The notes below the pieces were generated by a model. That model was given only the letters and a program-made list of their open reading frames with translations, was not told the DNA's origin and did not search any database. The position numbers and the translations under genes were made by a program. From Solirubrobacterales bacterium (GTDB lineage: Bacteria > Actinomycetota > Thermoleophilia > Solirubrobacterales > 70-9), in assembly GCA_013694825.1 (NCBI GenBank), contig JACDBR010000087.1, positions 1 to 13,966 of the forward strand: 13,966 nt of DNA. Reading direction: 5' to 3'. Below, piece after piece: positions 1-10,172 of the stretch. The stretch's first letter is position 1. Every line of letters starts with the position of its first letter.

Positions 1-288
1 GGGCCGCGCGACGACGACGAAATCGTAGCCCGGCGGCAGGATCTCGTCGTCCGACCAGAAGGCCTCCCGGAGGGAGCGCTTGACCGCGTTGCGCCGGACG
101 GCGTTGCCGACCCGGCGGCTGACCGAGACGCCTAGTCGGGGCTCGCCTCCGGCTCGGTCGCCTTCGCGGGGAAACGAGTAGAGGACGTAGAAGCGGTTGC
201 CATGCGAGCTGCCACGCTTGTAGACGCGGTCGAAGTCGCCTGAGCGCGACAGCCGCGAGCGCTTGCGCCCCTCCGTAGGGGTACTCAC
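1..288 (-). CDS. rnpA: Ribonuclease P protein component, 3' end missing
   Basis: This is the protein cofactor of RNase P, which helps the catalytic RNA remove 5' leaders from precursor tRNAs. The visible 96 residues start with a GTG at 288-286, preceded on the minus strand by the Shine-Dalgarno-like GAAAGG about 6 bases away. The N-terminal pattern (RLSRSGDFDRVYKRG, residues 12-26) and the family's RNR signature are clear: residues 56-75 contain G61-N62, R66-N67, K70-R71 and R74-E75 in the usual spacing. RnpA proteins are usually about 110-130 residues, so only the last part lies beyond the left edge. It lies 49 bp downstream of rpmH on the same strand, the standard rpmH-rnpA pair, and is probably co-transcribed with it. 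The identification is secure from the signature and the neighbour together. Confidence 0.96.
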   Translation of the reverse strand, partial: MSTPTEGRKRSRLSRSGDFDRVYKRGSSHGNRFYVLYSFPREGDRAGGEPRLGVSVSRRVGNAVRRNAVKRSLREAFWSDDEILPPGYDFVVVARP

Positions 289-337
289 CGCGACCCTTTC
301 GCGCGACTGACCCCGGCTGCGGCAAACATCTTCGAGC

Positions 338-472
338 CTACGGCGTAAGGCGCTTGCGGCCCTTGCGGCGGCGGCGGCGAAGAACCTCGCGGCCCCCGCG
401 CGTGCGCATCCGAGAGCGAAACCCGTGCGTGCGGGCTCGCTTGCGCTTCTTGGGCTGCCAGGTGCGCTTCAT
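338..472 (-). CDS. rpmH: 50S ribosomal protein bL34
   Basis: bL34 is a small, very basic protein of the large ribosomal subunit that binds 23S rRNA. The 44-residue product is complete and matches the family along its length: it begins [18 protein letters not shown] and ends KGRKRLTP, with the usual run of Arg and Lys between. The start is the ATG at 472-470 and the stop is TAG at 340-338. The bases just before the start (AACCTCCG on the coding strand) are not a Shine-Dalgarno sequence, so initiation may rely on the open 5' region. The gene diverges from dnaA and is followed by rnpA, the arrangement seen near many bacterial origins. Confidence 0.98.
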   Translation of the reverse strand: MKRTWQPKKRKRARTHGFRSRMRTRGGREVLRRRRRKGRKRLTP

Positions 473-670
473 CGGAGGTTGGGCGCGGCCGGAGGCGGTG
501 ATTCGTCCGAGCGCGAGCGAGCAGTATAGGGAAGCAGCGAGGCTCGAAGAGGGCCTTTGCGGCAACGCGAGAGCCTCGCGTGACGGCTGCCGTGATCGCA
601 TCCAATTTCGCCGCGAGATGCGGCTCGTCGGCCCCGACGTCGCCCGCCTCGTATCTACGATCGCGCCCAG
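473..670. other. Divergent rpmH/dnaA intergenic region
   Basis: This 198-bp spacer separates the leftward rpmH-rnpA genes from the rightward dnaA-dnaN-recF genes, so it must hold promoters for both. Apart from the TATA-like hexamer near 523-530 I see no clear promoter pair. I find no match to the DnaA box TTWTNCACA in it, so nothing supports calling it oriC. The short reading frames crossing it look like noise. Confidence 0.6.
523..528 (-). promoter_or_regulatory. Possible -10 element for rpmH-rnpA
   Basis: On the minus strand these bases read TATACT, five of six matching the sigma-70-type TATAAT consensus, in an otherwise GC-rich spacer and about 51 bp upstream of the rpmH ATG. I cannot find a convincing -35 hexamer at the expected distance. 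The same bases read on the plus strand (TATAGG at 525-530, with TTCGTC 17 bp upstream) could instead serve dnaA. The direction is therefore uncertain. Confidence 0.3.
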
Positions 671-2140
671 GTGTCCAACCACACGCGAGACGAGGCCCGG
701 GCGATCTGGGAGCGCACCCGGAGCCTGCTCGCCAACTCGCTGCCGGCGACGACCCTGCGCCTTTGGATCGACCCCCTCGAACCGCTGAGCACCAGCGATG
801 GGATCCTCTACCTGGCCGGCTCGGCTACGGTGCAGGCTTGGGTCGAACGGCGCTATGGCCAGCAGATCCGTACCGCACTGCGATCGCTCGCCGTAGGGCT
901 CGAGGACTTCGCCTTCGCCGCTGAGGAGGCGGGCTCGAGCCGAGGGGGTGGTGAGCTTCAATCTCTCCCCCAAGATCCCGGCCAGAGCTTCGAGCGCTTC
1001 GTTATCGGGCCGGGGAATCGGCTCGCCCACGCCGCCGCTCTGGCGGTCGCGGAATCGCCCGGAGAGGCCTACAACCCGCTCTTCCTCCATGGCCCGCCTG
1101 GGCTCGGAAAGAGTCACCTGCTGACCGCGATCGCCGGCTACATGGAGCGTCGCCACCCGGGGCTCAACATCCACCACACCACCGCCGAGCGCTTCACGAG
1201 CGAGTTCGTCACCGCGCTCCGCAAGGACGGCCCGGCTCGCTTCAAGGCGCGCTACCGCGAGCTGGACGCGCTGCTCATCGACGACATCCAGGTGCTGGAG
1301 GGCAAGCCGCGCACCGAGGAGGAGTTCGTCCACACCTTCAACGCCTTGCACGGTGCGGGCAAGCAGATCGTGCTCTCCAGCGACCGTCCACCGGCCGCCT
1401 TCACCGAGATCGAGGCCAGGCTTCGTGACCGCTTCTCATGGGGCTTCTGCGAGGCAGTCTCCGAGCCGGACTTGCGCACGAAGGTGGCGCTCCTGTGGCG
1501 AATCGCGGCCGCGTCGTCGCTTGAGATTCCCGACCCGGCCCTGCTGCGGCGGATCGCGGCCAGGGCTCCTGGCAACGTTCGCGGGCTCGAGGGAGCCATG
1601 ACCAAGGTGCTGGCCTACGGCTCGCTGTTGGGCCAGCCGATCGACGAGTGCCTGATCGATCGCGCGCTGGGACGCGGCCAGGCGACTGTTCCGGGCCTCG
1701 GAGGGCCGCGCAGGCTTACGGTGACTGAGATCCAGGAGGCGACCGCGGATGCCCTGGGACTCTCGCTCGAGCAGCTGCTTTCCTCGGGGCGCTCCCCCAA
1801 GGTCGCCCAAGCTCGCCAACTGGCGATGTACCTCTGCCGCCAGTCGACCGGAATGTCACTGGCCCAGATCGCGCGGGAGTTCAAGCGTGATCACACCACC
1901 GTCATGTACGCGATCCGGAAGGTCGAGGGACGAATCGAGCCCGGCTCGGAGACGGAGCGCAGCGTCGAGCGAATCCGCGAGCTGCTGGGGACGAGCTCGG
2001 GTGCGGCCGGGCCTGACATGGTCGGTGGTCCACAGGTCCGCGCTTCCTCCACCGAGCCCTCCACCGCCTCGATCCGGCTCGGTGGCGCGATCGAGCAGCC
2101 TCACTCCCCAGACATCAACAACGCTGATACATCTGACTGA
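671..2140 (+). CDS. dnaA: Chromosomal replication initiator protein DnaA
   Basis: DnaA is an AAA+ ATPase that binds DnaA boxes at oriC, melts the origin and recruits the helicase. The 489-residue product shows all four domains. Domain I spans about residues 5-80 (W13, the TLRLWIDPL stretch). A short variable linker spans about 85-105. The AAA+ core has Walker A GPPGLGKS at 141-148, Walker B LLIDDIQ at 201-207, a box VII arginine motif RLRDRF at 250-255 and a sensor 2 region GNVRGLEGA at 301-309. The C-terminal helix-turn-helix carries the DnaA signature DHTTVMYA at 407-414. Walker A ends in Ser where many DnaAs have Thr, a permitted change. About 48 low-complexity residues rich in Ser, Pro and Thr follow the last helix, which is longer than usual. 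GTG at 671 is the first good start after an in-frame stop at 593 and gives a normal domain I, though its Shine-Dalgarno sequence is weak. It leads the dnaN-recF-dciA run. Confidence 0.98.
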   Translation: MSNHTRDEARAIWERTRSLLANSLPATTLRLWIDPLEPLSTSDGILYLAGSATVQAWVERRYGQQIRTALRSLAVGLEDFAFAAEEAGSSRGGGELQSLPQDPGQSFERFVIGPGNRLAHAAALAVAESPGEAYNPLFLHGPPGLGKSHLLTAIAGYMERRHPGLNIHHTTAERFTSEFVTALRKDGPARFKARYRELDALLIDDIQVLEGKPRTEEEFVHTFNALHGAGKQIVLSSDRPPAAFTEIEARLRDRFSWGFCEAVSEPDLRTKVALLWRIAAASSLEIPDPALLRRIAARAPGNVRGLEGAMTKVLAYGSLLGQPIDECLIDRALGRGQATVPGLGGPRRLTVTEIQEATADALGLSLEQLLSSGRSPKVAQARQLAMYLCRQSTGMSLAQIAREFKRDHTTVMYAIRKVEGRIEPGSETERSVERIRELLGTSSGAAGPDMVGGPQVRASSTEPSTASIRLGGAIEQPHSPDINNADTSD

Positions 2141-2160
2141 GAAGGGAAGATGAAGAGCCA

Positions 2161-3273
2161 ATGATCAACCTCTCCACATCTCGCGAGTCATTGCTCGCCG
2201 CGTTGCAGCTGGTCGGCCGAGCGGTTTCGACGCGCGCCACGCTGCCCTCGTTGAGCGGGATCCTGCTGACCAGCGAGGAGGGCCGTCTGAGCGTGCGCGC
2301 GACCGACATGGAGATGGCGCTTACCGTCCAGCTTGCCGGGCTGCAGGTCGAGGGCACGGGCTCGGTTCTGATCCCCGGCCGGCTGCTCTCCGATGTCGTG
2401 CGCAGCCTGCCTGCGGGAGAGCTGACCATCCGCCAGCGTCCCGAGGAGCGCGACGTCGAGATCTCGAGCTCCGGCGCGCGCTTTCACCTGCGCACGCTCA
2501 CCGCGGATGACTTTCCTCGCGTACCCGAGCTCGACGGCGAGACGGCCAGGCTGCCGGCAGGGCCGCTCGCCGACACGATCGACCGCGTCGCGCGCGCAGC
2601 CTCTCGCGACGAGGTTCGACCGATCCTGACCGGTGTTCTCGTCCAGGCCGACGCCAATTCGCTGACCATGGTCGCGACCGACTCCTATCGCCTCAGCGTC
2701 AAGCGAACCGAGCTCGAGCAACCGCTCGCCGAGCCGCTCGAGGCGAACGTCCCGGCCAGGGCGCTGCGTGAGCTGGCACGGGTGATCGCCGCCGAGGGCG
2801 CCGAGGAGGTCGAGCTCGCGACCTCGCGCAACCAGATCGTCTTCAAGGTCGCGGAGGTGACGCTCTCCTCGCGGCTGATCGAGGGACAGTTCCCACCCTG
2901 GCGACAGTTGCTGCCGGAGACCTTTGAGCACGAGGTGCGACTGCCGCGGTCGGAGTTCCTCGAGGTGACACGGCGGATCGGCCAGCTTGCGCAGCGAAAC
3001 GCGCCGCTGCGGTTGGCCTTCTCAACAGGTGAGCTGACCGTACGCGCCGAGACGCCCGACGTGGGTGACGCGAGCGAGTCGATGCCGGCTCCGTACGAGG
3101 GTGAGCCGCTCGAGATCGCTTTTAATCCGCAGTTTCTGGTCGAAGGAGTCGAGGTGATCGACACCGAGGAGCTGACGGTCAACCTCTCCTCACCGCTGCG
3201 CCCAGGGCTCCTGCGCCCGGCTGGATCCGAGGAGCTCTCCTACCTCGTGATGCCGATTCGCCTCAACGTATAG
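2161..3273 (+). CDS. dnaN: DNA polymerase III beta sliding clamp
   Basis: The beta clamp forms a dimeric ring around DNA and tethers DNA polymerase III and other replication and repair proteins. The 370-residue product has the normal length for three repeated clamp domains of roughly 120 residues each. It begins MINLSTSRESLLAALQ and includes the domain-2 motif ATDSYRLSVKR, which lines the hydrophobic partner-binding pocket. It ends in YLVMPIRLNV, equivalent to the conserved C-terminal MPMRL that completes that pocket. The start is ATG at 2161, 20 bp after the dnaA stop, with purine-rich GAAGAG just upstream. recF begins 5 bp after its stop. The short dnaA-dnaN gap implies co-transcription and leaves no room for an origin between the two genes. 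Confidence 0.98.
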   Translation: MINLSTSRESLLAALQLVGRAVSTRATLPSLSGILLTSEEGRLSVRATDMEMALTVQLAGLQVEGTGSVLIPGRLLSDVVRSLPAGELTIRQRPEERDVEISSSGARFHLRTLTADDFPRVPELDGETARLPAGPLADTIDRVARAASRDEVRPILTGVLVQADANSLTMVATDSYRLSVKRTELEQPLAEPLEANVPARALRELARVIAAEGAEEVELATSRNQIVFKVAEVTLSSRLIEGQFPPWRQLLPETFEHEVRLPRSEFLEVTRRIGQLAQRNAPLRLAFSTGELTVRAETPDVGDASESMPAPYEGEPLEIAFNPQFLVEGVEVIDTEELTVNLSSPLRPGLLRPAGSEELSYLVMPIRLNV

Positions 3274-3278
3274 CCGGA

Positions 3279-4400
3279 ATGGAGGCTGACTCCGGGGGCC
3301 CGGGCGCGCCGCGGGTCAGCGCGCTCGAGCTGCGGGCGTTTCGCAATCTCGAACTCGCCGCGCTCGAGCTCGCCGATGGGGTGACGCTGCTCGCGGGGCC
3401 GAACGGGGCCGGCAAGACCAACGTGCTCGAGGGCCTTTACATGTCGCTGGCGGGGCGCTCCCCGAGGACGCGCAGCGAGCGTGAGGCGATCGCGTTCGGC
3501 GCGCCGGCCGGGCGCTGTGAGGCAGTCGTCACCGATGGCGAGGAGCGGCATCTGTTCCGCTGTGCGATCGTCCGCGCCGAGGGTCGCTTCCACCAGGTCG
3601 ACTCGCGCCCGGCCGGCCCAGCCGACGCGGAGCTGCGGCCGGCGATCTGCGTCTTCATGCCCGACCGCCTTGCCCTGATCAAGGGTCCGCCGGCGGCCCG
3701 CCGGTCGCACCTCGACCGCTTCGCCGCCGCCCTCTGGCCGGCCCGAGCCGAGATCCGTCGCCGCTACGCGCGCGCTCTCTCGCAGCGAAACGCCCTCTTG
3801 GCGCGCGCCGCCGGCCAGGCGCCCCCCTCCCTGGAAGCCTGGGATCGTGAGCTCGCCGAGGCGGGGGTCGAGCTGATTGCGCTGCGCGCCGCGACCGTTG
3901 ATCTGCTGATCCCCCGCTTTGCGCAAGCGGCGTCTGAGCTGGGCCTGTCGGAGTCCGCTGAGCTCGACTACCGGCCGCGCAGCTCAGCACGCGAGGCTGA
4001 AGAGCTGGTCGCCGAGCTCGCCGAACGCCGTGGCTCTGACTTGGGCCGTGGCTACAGCGGCCACGGCCCACACCTCGACGAGCTGGGATTTGCGCTCGGT
4101 GGCAGGCTGGCACGGCGCTACGCCTCGCAAGGACAGCAGCGGCTCTCCTTGCTCTCCTTGCTCTTCGCCGAGCGAGCGGTCTTGACCGAGCGTCGCGGCC
4201 GGCCGCCCCTGATGCTGCTCGATGACGTCACGAGCGAGCTCGACACCGAGCGTCGCGGCCACCTCGGGGCTCGGCTGACGGCCGACGGTGGCCAGTCCCT
4301 GATCACGAGCACGGACTCCAGCGACCTGCCGGCGAACGTCGCGAGGACGGAGATCGAGGTCCGAGACGGAGCGCTGCTGGGTCCCGGAGCACGAGCGTGA
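3279..4400 (+). CDS. recF: DNA replication and repair protein RecF
   Basis: RecF is an SMC/ABC-like ATPase that acts with RecO and RecR to load RecA at single-strand gaps. The 373-residue product has the expected length. It shows Walker A GPNGAGKT at 40-47, the ABC signature-like ASQGQQR at 282-288, and Walker B with D-loop in LMLLDDVTSELD at 311-322. The FRNLELAALEL stretch at 21-31 corresponds to the family's N-terminal FRNY motif. The conserved GPHRDD-type segment reads GHGPHLDEL at 261-269, a modest variant. The ATG at 3279 lies 5 bp after the dnaN stop and has only a weak ribosome site, which suggests translational coupling. Its stop overlaps the start of the DUF721 gene. Two small sequence repeats lie inside the gene and are listed separately. 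Confidence 0.96.
   Translation: MEADSGGPGAPRVSALELRAFRNLELAALELADGVTLLAGPNGAGKTNVLEGLYMSLAGRSPRTRSEREAIAFGAPAGRCEAVVTDGEERHLFRCAIVRAEGRFHQVDSRPAGPADAELRPAICVFMPDRLALIKGPPAARRSHLDRFAAALWPARAEIRRRYARALSQRNALLARAAGQAPPSLEAWDRELAEAGVELIALRAATVDLLIPRFAQAASELGLSESAELDYRPRSSAREAEELVAELAERRGSDLGRGYSGHGPHLDELGFALGGRLARRYASQGQQRLSLLSLLFAERAVLTERRGRPPLMLLDDVTSELDTERRGHLGARLTADGGQSLITSTDSSDLPANVARTEIEVRDGALLGPGARA
4042..4070. repeat. Perfect 11-bp inverted repeat inside recF
   Basis: TGGGCCGTGGC at 4042-4052 and its exact reverse complement GCCACGGCCCA at 4060-4070 flank a 7-base loop (TACAGCG). It lies within the recF coding sequence and encodes the stretch around the GHGPH motif. It could form an mRNA hairpin, but in a sequence this GC-rich and repetitive it may be chance. 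Confidence 0.6.
4185..4260. repeat. 16-bp direct repeat pair in recF, 60 bp apart
   Basis: ACCGAGCGTCGCGGCC occurs exactly at 4185-4200 and again at 4245-4260, in the same reading frame, so each copy encodes Thr-Glu-Arg-Arg-Gly on either side of the Walker B motif. The 60-bp period equals 20 codons. It may be a trace of local duplication or simply strong codon bias acting on similar residues. Confidence 0.6.
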
Positions 4401-4711
4401 TGGCCGAGCGGCGAGGGCCGCGGAGGCTTTCCGATTCGCTCGGCCGACTTGGCGGAGAGCTCGGCCCGCAGACGCGTCTGGCACGGATCCAATTCGCCTG
4501 GAGAGAGGCGGTGGGGCCGACGATCGCCGCCGAGGCGACCCCGGTCTCGGAGCGTGACGGAACGCTCGTCGTCAGCTGCTCGAGCGCCGTGTGGGCCCAG
4601 GAACTCGACCTGATGCAGACGGATTTGCTGGCCCGTCTCAACGCCGAGCTGGGCGAGCAGATCGTGCGTTCGGCCCGCTTTCGAGCCGACGGTCGCCACG
4701 CCGGGCTCTGA
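4397..4711 (+). CDS. dciA: DUF721 protein, DciA-type helicase operator
   Basis: DUF721 proteins include DciA, which in many bacteria lacking DnaC or DnaI interacts with the replicative helicase DnaB and is needed for its loading or activity. The recF-gyrB position is where actinobacteria carry it (Rv0004 in M. tuberculosis). The 104-residue product shows the KH-like core: the FAWREAVGPTIAAEATPV stretch near residues 33-50, a beta-strand segment TLVVSCSSAVWAQEL, then a helix ending in LNAELG. It lacks the long N-terminal extension common in actinobacterial members and so is nearly a bare domain. GTG at 4397 gives a GTGA overlap with the recF stop and sits 8 bases after GGAG. ATG at 4400, one codon on, is an equally possible start. 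Family assignment is good; the helicase role is inferred from the family and position. Confidence 0.88.
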   Translation: MMAERRGPRRLSDSLGRLGGELGPQTRLARIQFAWREAVGPTIAAEATPVSERDGTLVVSCSSAVWAQELDLMQTDLLARLNAELGEQIVRSARFRADGRHAGL

Positions 4712-7332
<2,621 letters not shown>

Positions 7333-7369
7333 GCGCGGACGCTGCAAAGCGGCGCATCTCGGCGTCCTC

Positions 7370-7420
7370 GGTCGGTCGTCTCGCTCACGTACGTGGGTAC
7401 GCTCGCTTCGCCGACCGACC
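7370..7420. repeat. Nested inverted repeat between gyrB and gyrA
   Basis: The outer arms GGTCGGTCG (7370-7378) and CGACCGACC (7412-7420) are exact reverse complements. Between them lies the perfect 10-bp palindrome CACGTACGTG at 7386-7395, overlapping a possible small CGTAC/GTACG hairpin. There is no T-run after it, so it is not a classical terminator. It could be an mRNA hairpin controlling gyrA expression, a protein-binding operator, or a copy of a dispersed palindromic element. Confidence 0.6.
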
Positions 7421-7506
7421 TACGTCCACCGACCTGCTTGCATTTCGCGTCCGTTCGCTTGCCCGGCACCAGGCTGCGCGTTCTGCGCCGATGAGGAGTT
7501 CGGCTG

Positions 7507-10089
7507 ATGGAAGGTGGAGGGCTCGAGGCGCTGACGGGGCGGATCGAGGAGCGCGACCTGACTCAGGAGATGCGCTCCTCCTACCTCGACTACGCGATGA
7601 GCGTGATCGTCGGGCGGGCGCTGCCTGACGTCCGCGACGGCTTCAAGCCGGTGCACCGACGGGTGCTCTACGCGATGCACGACCTCGGTCTGCAGCCCAA
7701 CCGGCCCTACCGCAAATGCGCCTTCATCGTCGGCGAGGTGATGGGCAAGTACCACCCTCACGGCGACGCGTCGATCTACGACACCCTCGTCCGCCTCGCG
7801 CAGGACTTCTCGATGCGCTATCCGCTCGTCGACGGCCAGGGCAACTTCGGCTCGATCGACGACGACCCGGCAGCCGCGATGAGATACACCGAGGCCCGGC
7901 TGGCCCGGGTGGCGACGGAGATGCTGCGAGACATCGACGCCGACACCGTCGACTTCGGCCCCAACTACGACGAGTCCCAGCAGGAGCCCCTCGTGCTGCC
8001 GGCACGGTTCCCGAACCTGCTGGTAAACGGCGCCTCGGGGATCGCGGTCGGGATGGCGACGAACATCCCGCCGCACAACCTGCGCGAGACGATCGGCGCG
8101 GTTCGCGCGTACATTGCGAACCCCGACATCGATCTGCCCGGCCTGATGCGCCACATCAAGGCTCCGGATTTCCCGGGCGGCGGCACGATCATGGGCACCG
8201 ACGGCGTCCGCGACGCCTATGCCTCGGGCCGCGGCTCGGTCCGAGTGCGCGCCAAGGCTCACGTCGAGCCGCTGCGCGGAGGGCGCGAGGCGATCATCGT
8301 CACCGAGCTGCCGTTCATGGTCAAGAAGGGAGGCGAGGGTGGCCTGATCACAAAGATCGCCGACCTCGTTCGCGACAAGAAGATCAACGGCATCTCCGAC
8401 CTGCGCGACGAGACCGACCGCTCGGGCATGCGCCTTGTGATCGAGCTGAAGCGAGGCGGCGATCCACCGATGGTGGTGCTCAACCAGCTCTACAAGCACA
8501 CGCCGATGCAGAACACCTTCGGCGTCAACACCGTCGCCCTGGTCGACGGGGTACCGCGAACGCTCAGCCTCAAGGAGCTGATTCACCACTACGTCGCCCA
8601 TCAGCGCGAGGTAGTCACGCGGCGCACCCAGTACGAGCTGCGCCGGGCCGAGGCGCGGGCTCACATCCTCGAGGGGCTGCTGATCGCGCTCGACAACCTC
8701 GACGCGGTGATCGAGCTGATCCGCGCCTCGGCCGACGCCGACGCGGCTCGCGAGGGCCTGATCGGGCAGTTCGAGCTCTCCGAGGAGCAGGCGCAGGCGA
8801 TCCTCGACATGCGCCTGGCGCGCCTGACGGCGCTCGAGTCCGACAAGGTCCGAGCCGAGCACGCCGACCTGATCGAGCGGATCGGAGAGCTACGCGCGAT
8901 CCTCGGCGATCCGGCGCGGATCGACACGCTGATCGTCGACGAGCTCGGCGAGGTCGACGAGCGCTACGGCGACGAGCGTCGCACCGAGATCACGCACTCC
9001 GAGGGCGACCTCGACATCGAGGACGTGATCGCCGACCAGCAGATGGTGGTCTCGCTGACCCACTCGGACTACGCCAAGCGGCTGCCGCTGGCGACCTACC
9101 GACAGCAGCGGCGTGGCGGGGTCGGCGTGATGGGGATGGACCTCAAGGACGAGGACTACATCGAGCACCTGCACATCTGCTCGACCCACGACTACCTGCT
9201 GTTCTTCACCAATCGCGGAAAGGTCTACCGGCTGAAGGTCTACGAGCTGCCCGAGGGGTCACGAACCTCGAAGGGCCGCGCCCTGGTCAACGTCTTGCCG
9301 CTACGAGACGACGAGCGGGTGATGGCCGTGATCCCGACCCGGGACTTCACCGAAAATCGCTTCCTCGCGTTCGCGACTTCCGAGGGGCTCGTCAAGAAGA
9401 CCGAGTTCACGGCCTACAACACCCCGATCAAGGCCGACGGAATCATCGCGATCAAGGTCCGCGACGGCGACGAGCTGGTGCAGGTGCGCCTGACCTCCGG
9501 CGAGGACGACCTGCTGGTGGTCTCGAAGTCGGGCCATGCCTCGCGGTTTCACGAGTCGAAGGTGCGGGCGATGGGCCGCGACACCTCCGGGGTCCGGGGG
9601 ATGAACGTCGCGGGGAAGATCGGCGGCAAGCGAAATCGGGTCCTGGCGATGGACGTCGCGCGCGACGACTCCGAGCTCTTCGTCGTGACCGAGAACGGCT
9701 ATGGCAAGCGCACCCGCGTTTCCGAGTACCCCGTCAAGGGCCGCGGCACGAAGGGCGTGCTGACGATCAAGATGACGGCCAAGCGAGGCGGCTTGGCCGG
9801 CGCTCTGATCGCTCGCGGCCACCAAGACCTGCTGTTCATCTCGCAGAACGGGATGGTCCAGCGCACGCAGGCCGGCGGCATCTCGCAGATGGGCCGCGCG
9901 ACGCAGGGCGTGAGGGTGATGAACCTACGAGACGACGACCGAGTCAGCGCCGTGGCGCTCGTCGTCGAGGCGGCGGCCCCTGTTGTGGGTGACGACGACG
10001 TCGAGGTGGAAGAGCTCGCGCGCGTCGACGACGCTTTGAGCGACGGCGAGAGTTCGCCTGACGGCTCGTCTGAGGAAGCCGACGAGTAG
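7507..10089 (+). CDS. gyrA: DNA gyrase subunit A
   Basis: GyrA is the DNA-cleaving and wrapping subunit of gyrase. The 860-residue product has the winged-helix and tower region with the catalytic tyrosine Y127 in AAAMRYTEARL. The quinolone-binding region reads KYHPHGDASIYD at 81-92; its A88 is the position equivalent to E. coli S83, and Ala is also found there in M. tuberculosis. The coiled-coil gate follows, then a C-terminal beta-pinwheel of six recurring blades with motifs such as FFTNRGKVYRLK, LVVSKSGHASRF and LFISQNGMVQRT. The GyrA box at 534-540 reads QRRGGVG, with Val in place of the usual Lys or Arg. The last 30 or so residues are an acidic, Ser-rich tail, as in many GyrAs. The start is ATG at 7507, 8 bases after a strong GAGGAG. 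Confidence 0.98.
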   Translation: MEGGGLEALTGRIEERDLTQEMRSSYLDYAMSVIVGRALPDVRDGFKPVHRRVLYAMHDLGLQPNRPYRKCAFIVGEVMGKYHPHGDASIYDTLVRLAQDFSMRYPLVDGQGNFGSIDDDPAAAMRYTEARLARVATEMLRDIDADTVDFGPNYDESQQEPLVLPARFPNLLVNGASGIAVGMATNIPPHNLRETIGAVRAYIANPDIDLPGLMRHIKAPDFPGGGTIMGTDGVRDAYASGRGSVRVRAKAHVEPLRGGREAIIVTELPFMVKKGGEGGLITKIADLVRDKKINGISDLRDETDRSGMRLVIELKRGGDPPMVVLNQLYKHTPMQNTFGVNTVALVDGVPRTLSLKELIHHYVAHQREVVTRRTQYELRRAEARAHILEGLLIALDNLDAVIELIRASADADAAREGLIGQFELSEEQAQAILDMRLARLTALESDKVRAEHADLIERIGELRAILGDPARIDTLIVDELGEVDERYGDERRTEITHSEGDLDIEDVIADQQMVVSLTHSDYAKRLPLATYRQQRRGGVGVMGMDLKDEDYIEHLHICSTHDYLLFFTNRGKVYRLKVYELPEGSRTSKGRALVNVLPLRDDERVMAVIPTRDFTENRFLAFATSEGLVKKTEFTAYNTPIKADGIIAIKVRDGDELVQVRLTSGEDDLLVVSKSGHASRFHESKVRAMGRDTSGVRGMNVAGKIGGKRNRVLAMDVARDDSELFVVTENGYGKRTRVSEYPVKGRGTKGVLTIKMTAKRGGLAGALIARGHQDLLFISQNGMVQRTQAGGISQMGRATQGVRVMNLRDDDRVSAVALVVEAAAPVVGDDDVEVEELARVDDALSDGESSPDGSSEEADE

Positions 10090-10143
10090 GGCCGGACGCT
10101 CCGCCGCTTTCCCTCACGCGACCGGCTAGGGGCGGGACCCATG

Positions 10144-10156
10144 CCCGACCGTCGGG
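10144..10156 (+). terminator. Short hairpin after gyrA, weak terminator candidate
   Basis: CCCGA (10144-10148) pairs with TCGGG (10152-10156) around a 3-base loop and is followed by TTTGCTT. The stem is short and the T-run broken, so if it ends gyrA transcription it is weak. It lies 55 bp after the gyrA stop. Confidence 0.3.
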
Positions 10157-10172
10157 TTTGCTTGAATCGGAT

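Noticed and set aside
338..1351. 337-codon minus-strand frame covering rpmH and the start of dnaA
   Set aside because: Only its last 44 codons are real (rpmH). The rest is antisense to dnaA and shows no family features.
1326..2178. Three near-matches to a DnaA box (1326-1334, 2026-2034, 2170-2178)
   Set aside because: Each differs from the consensus by one or two bases, they are hundreds of bases apart or inside coding sequence, and they do not form a cluster, so they are not evidence of oriC.
7716..9992. 758-codon plus-strand frame inside gyrA
   Set aside because: It is a +1 shadow of gyrA, rich in Arg, Gly and Pro as expected from GC bias, with no domain.
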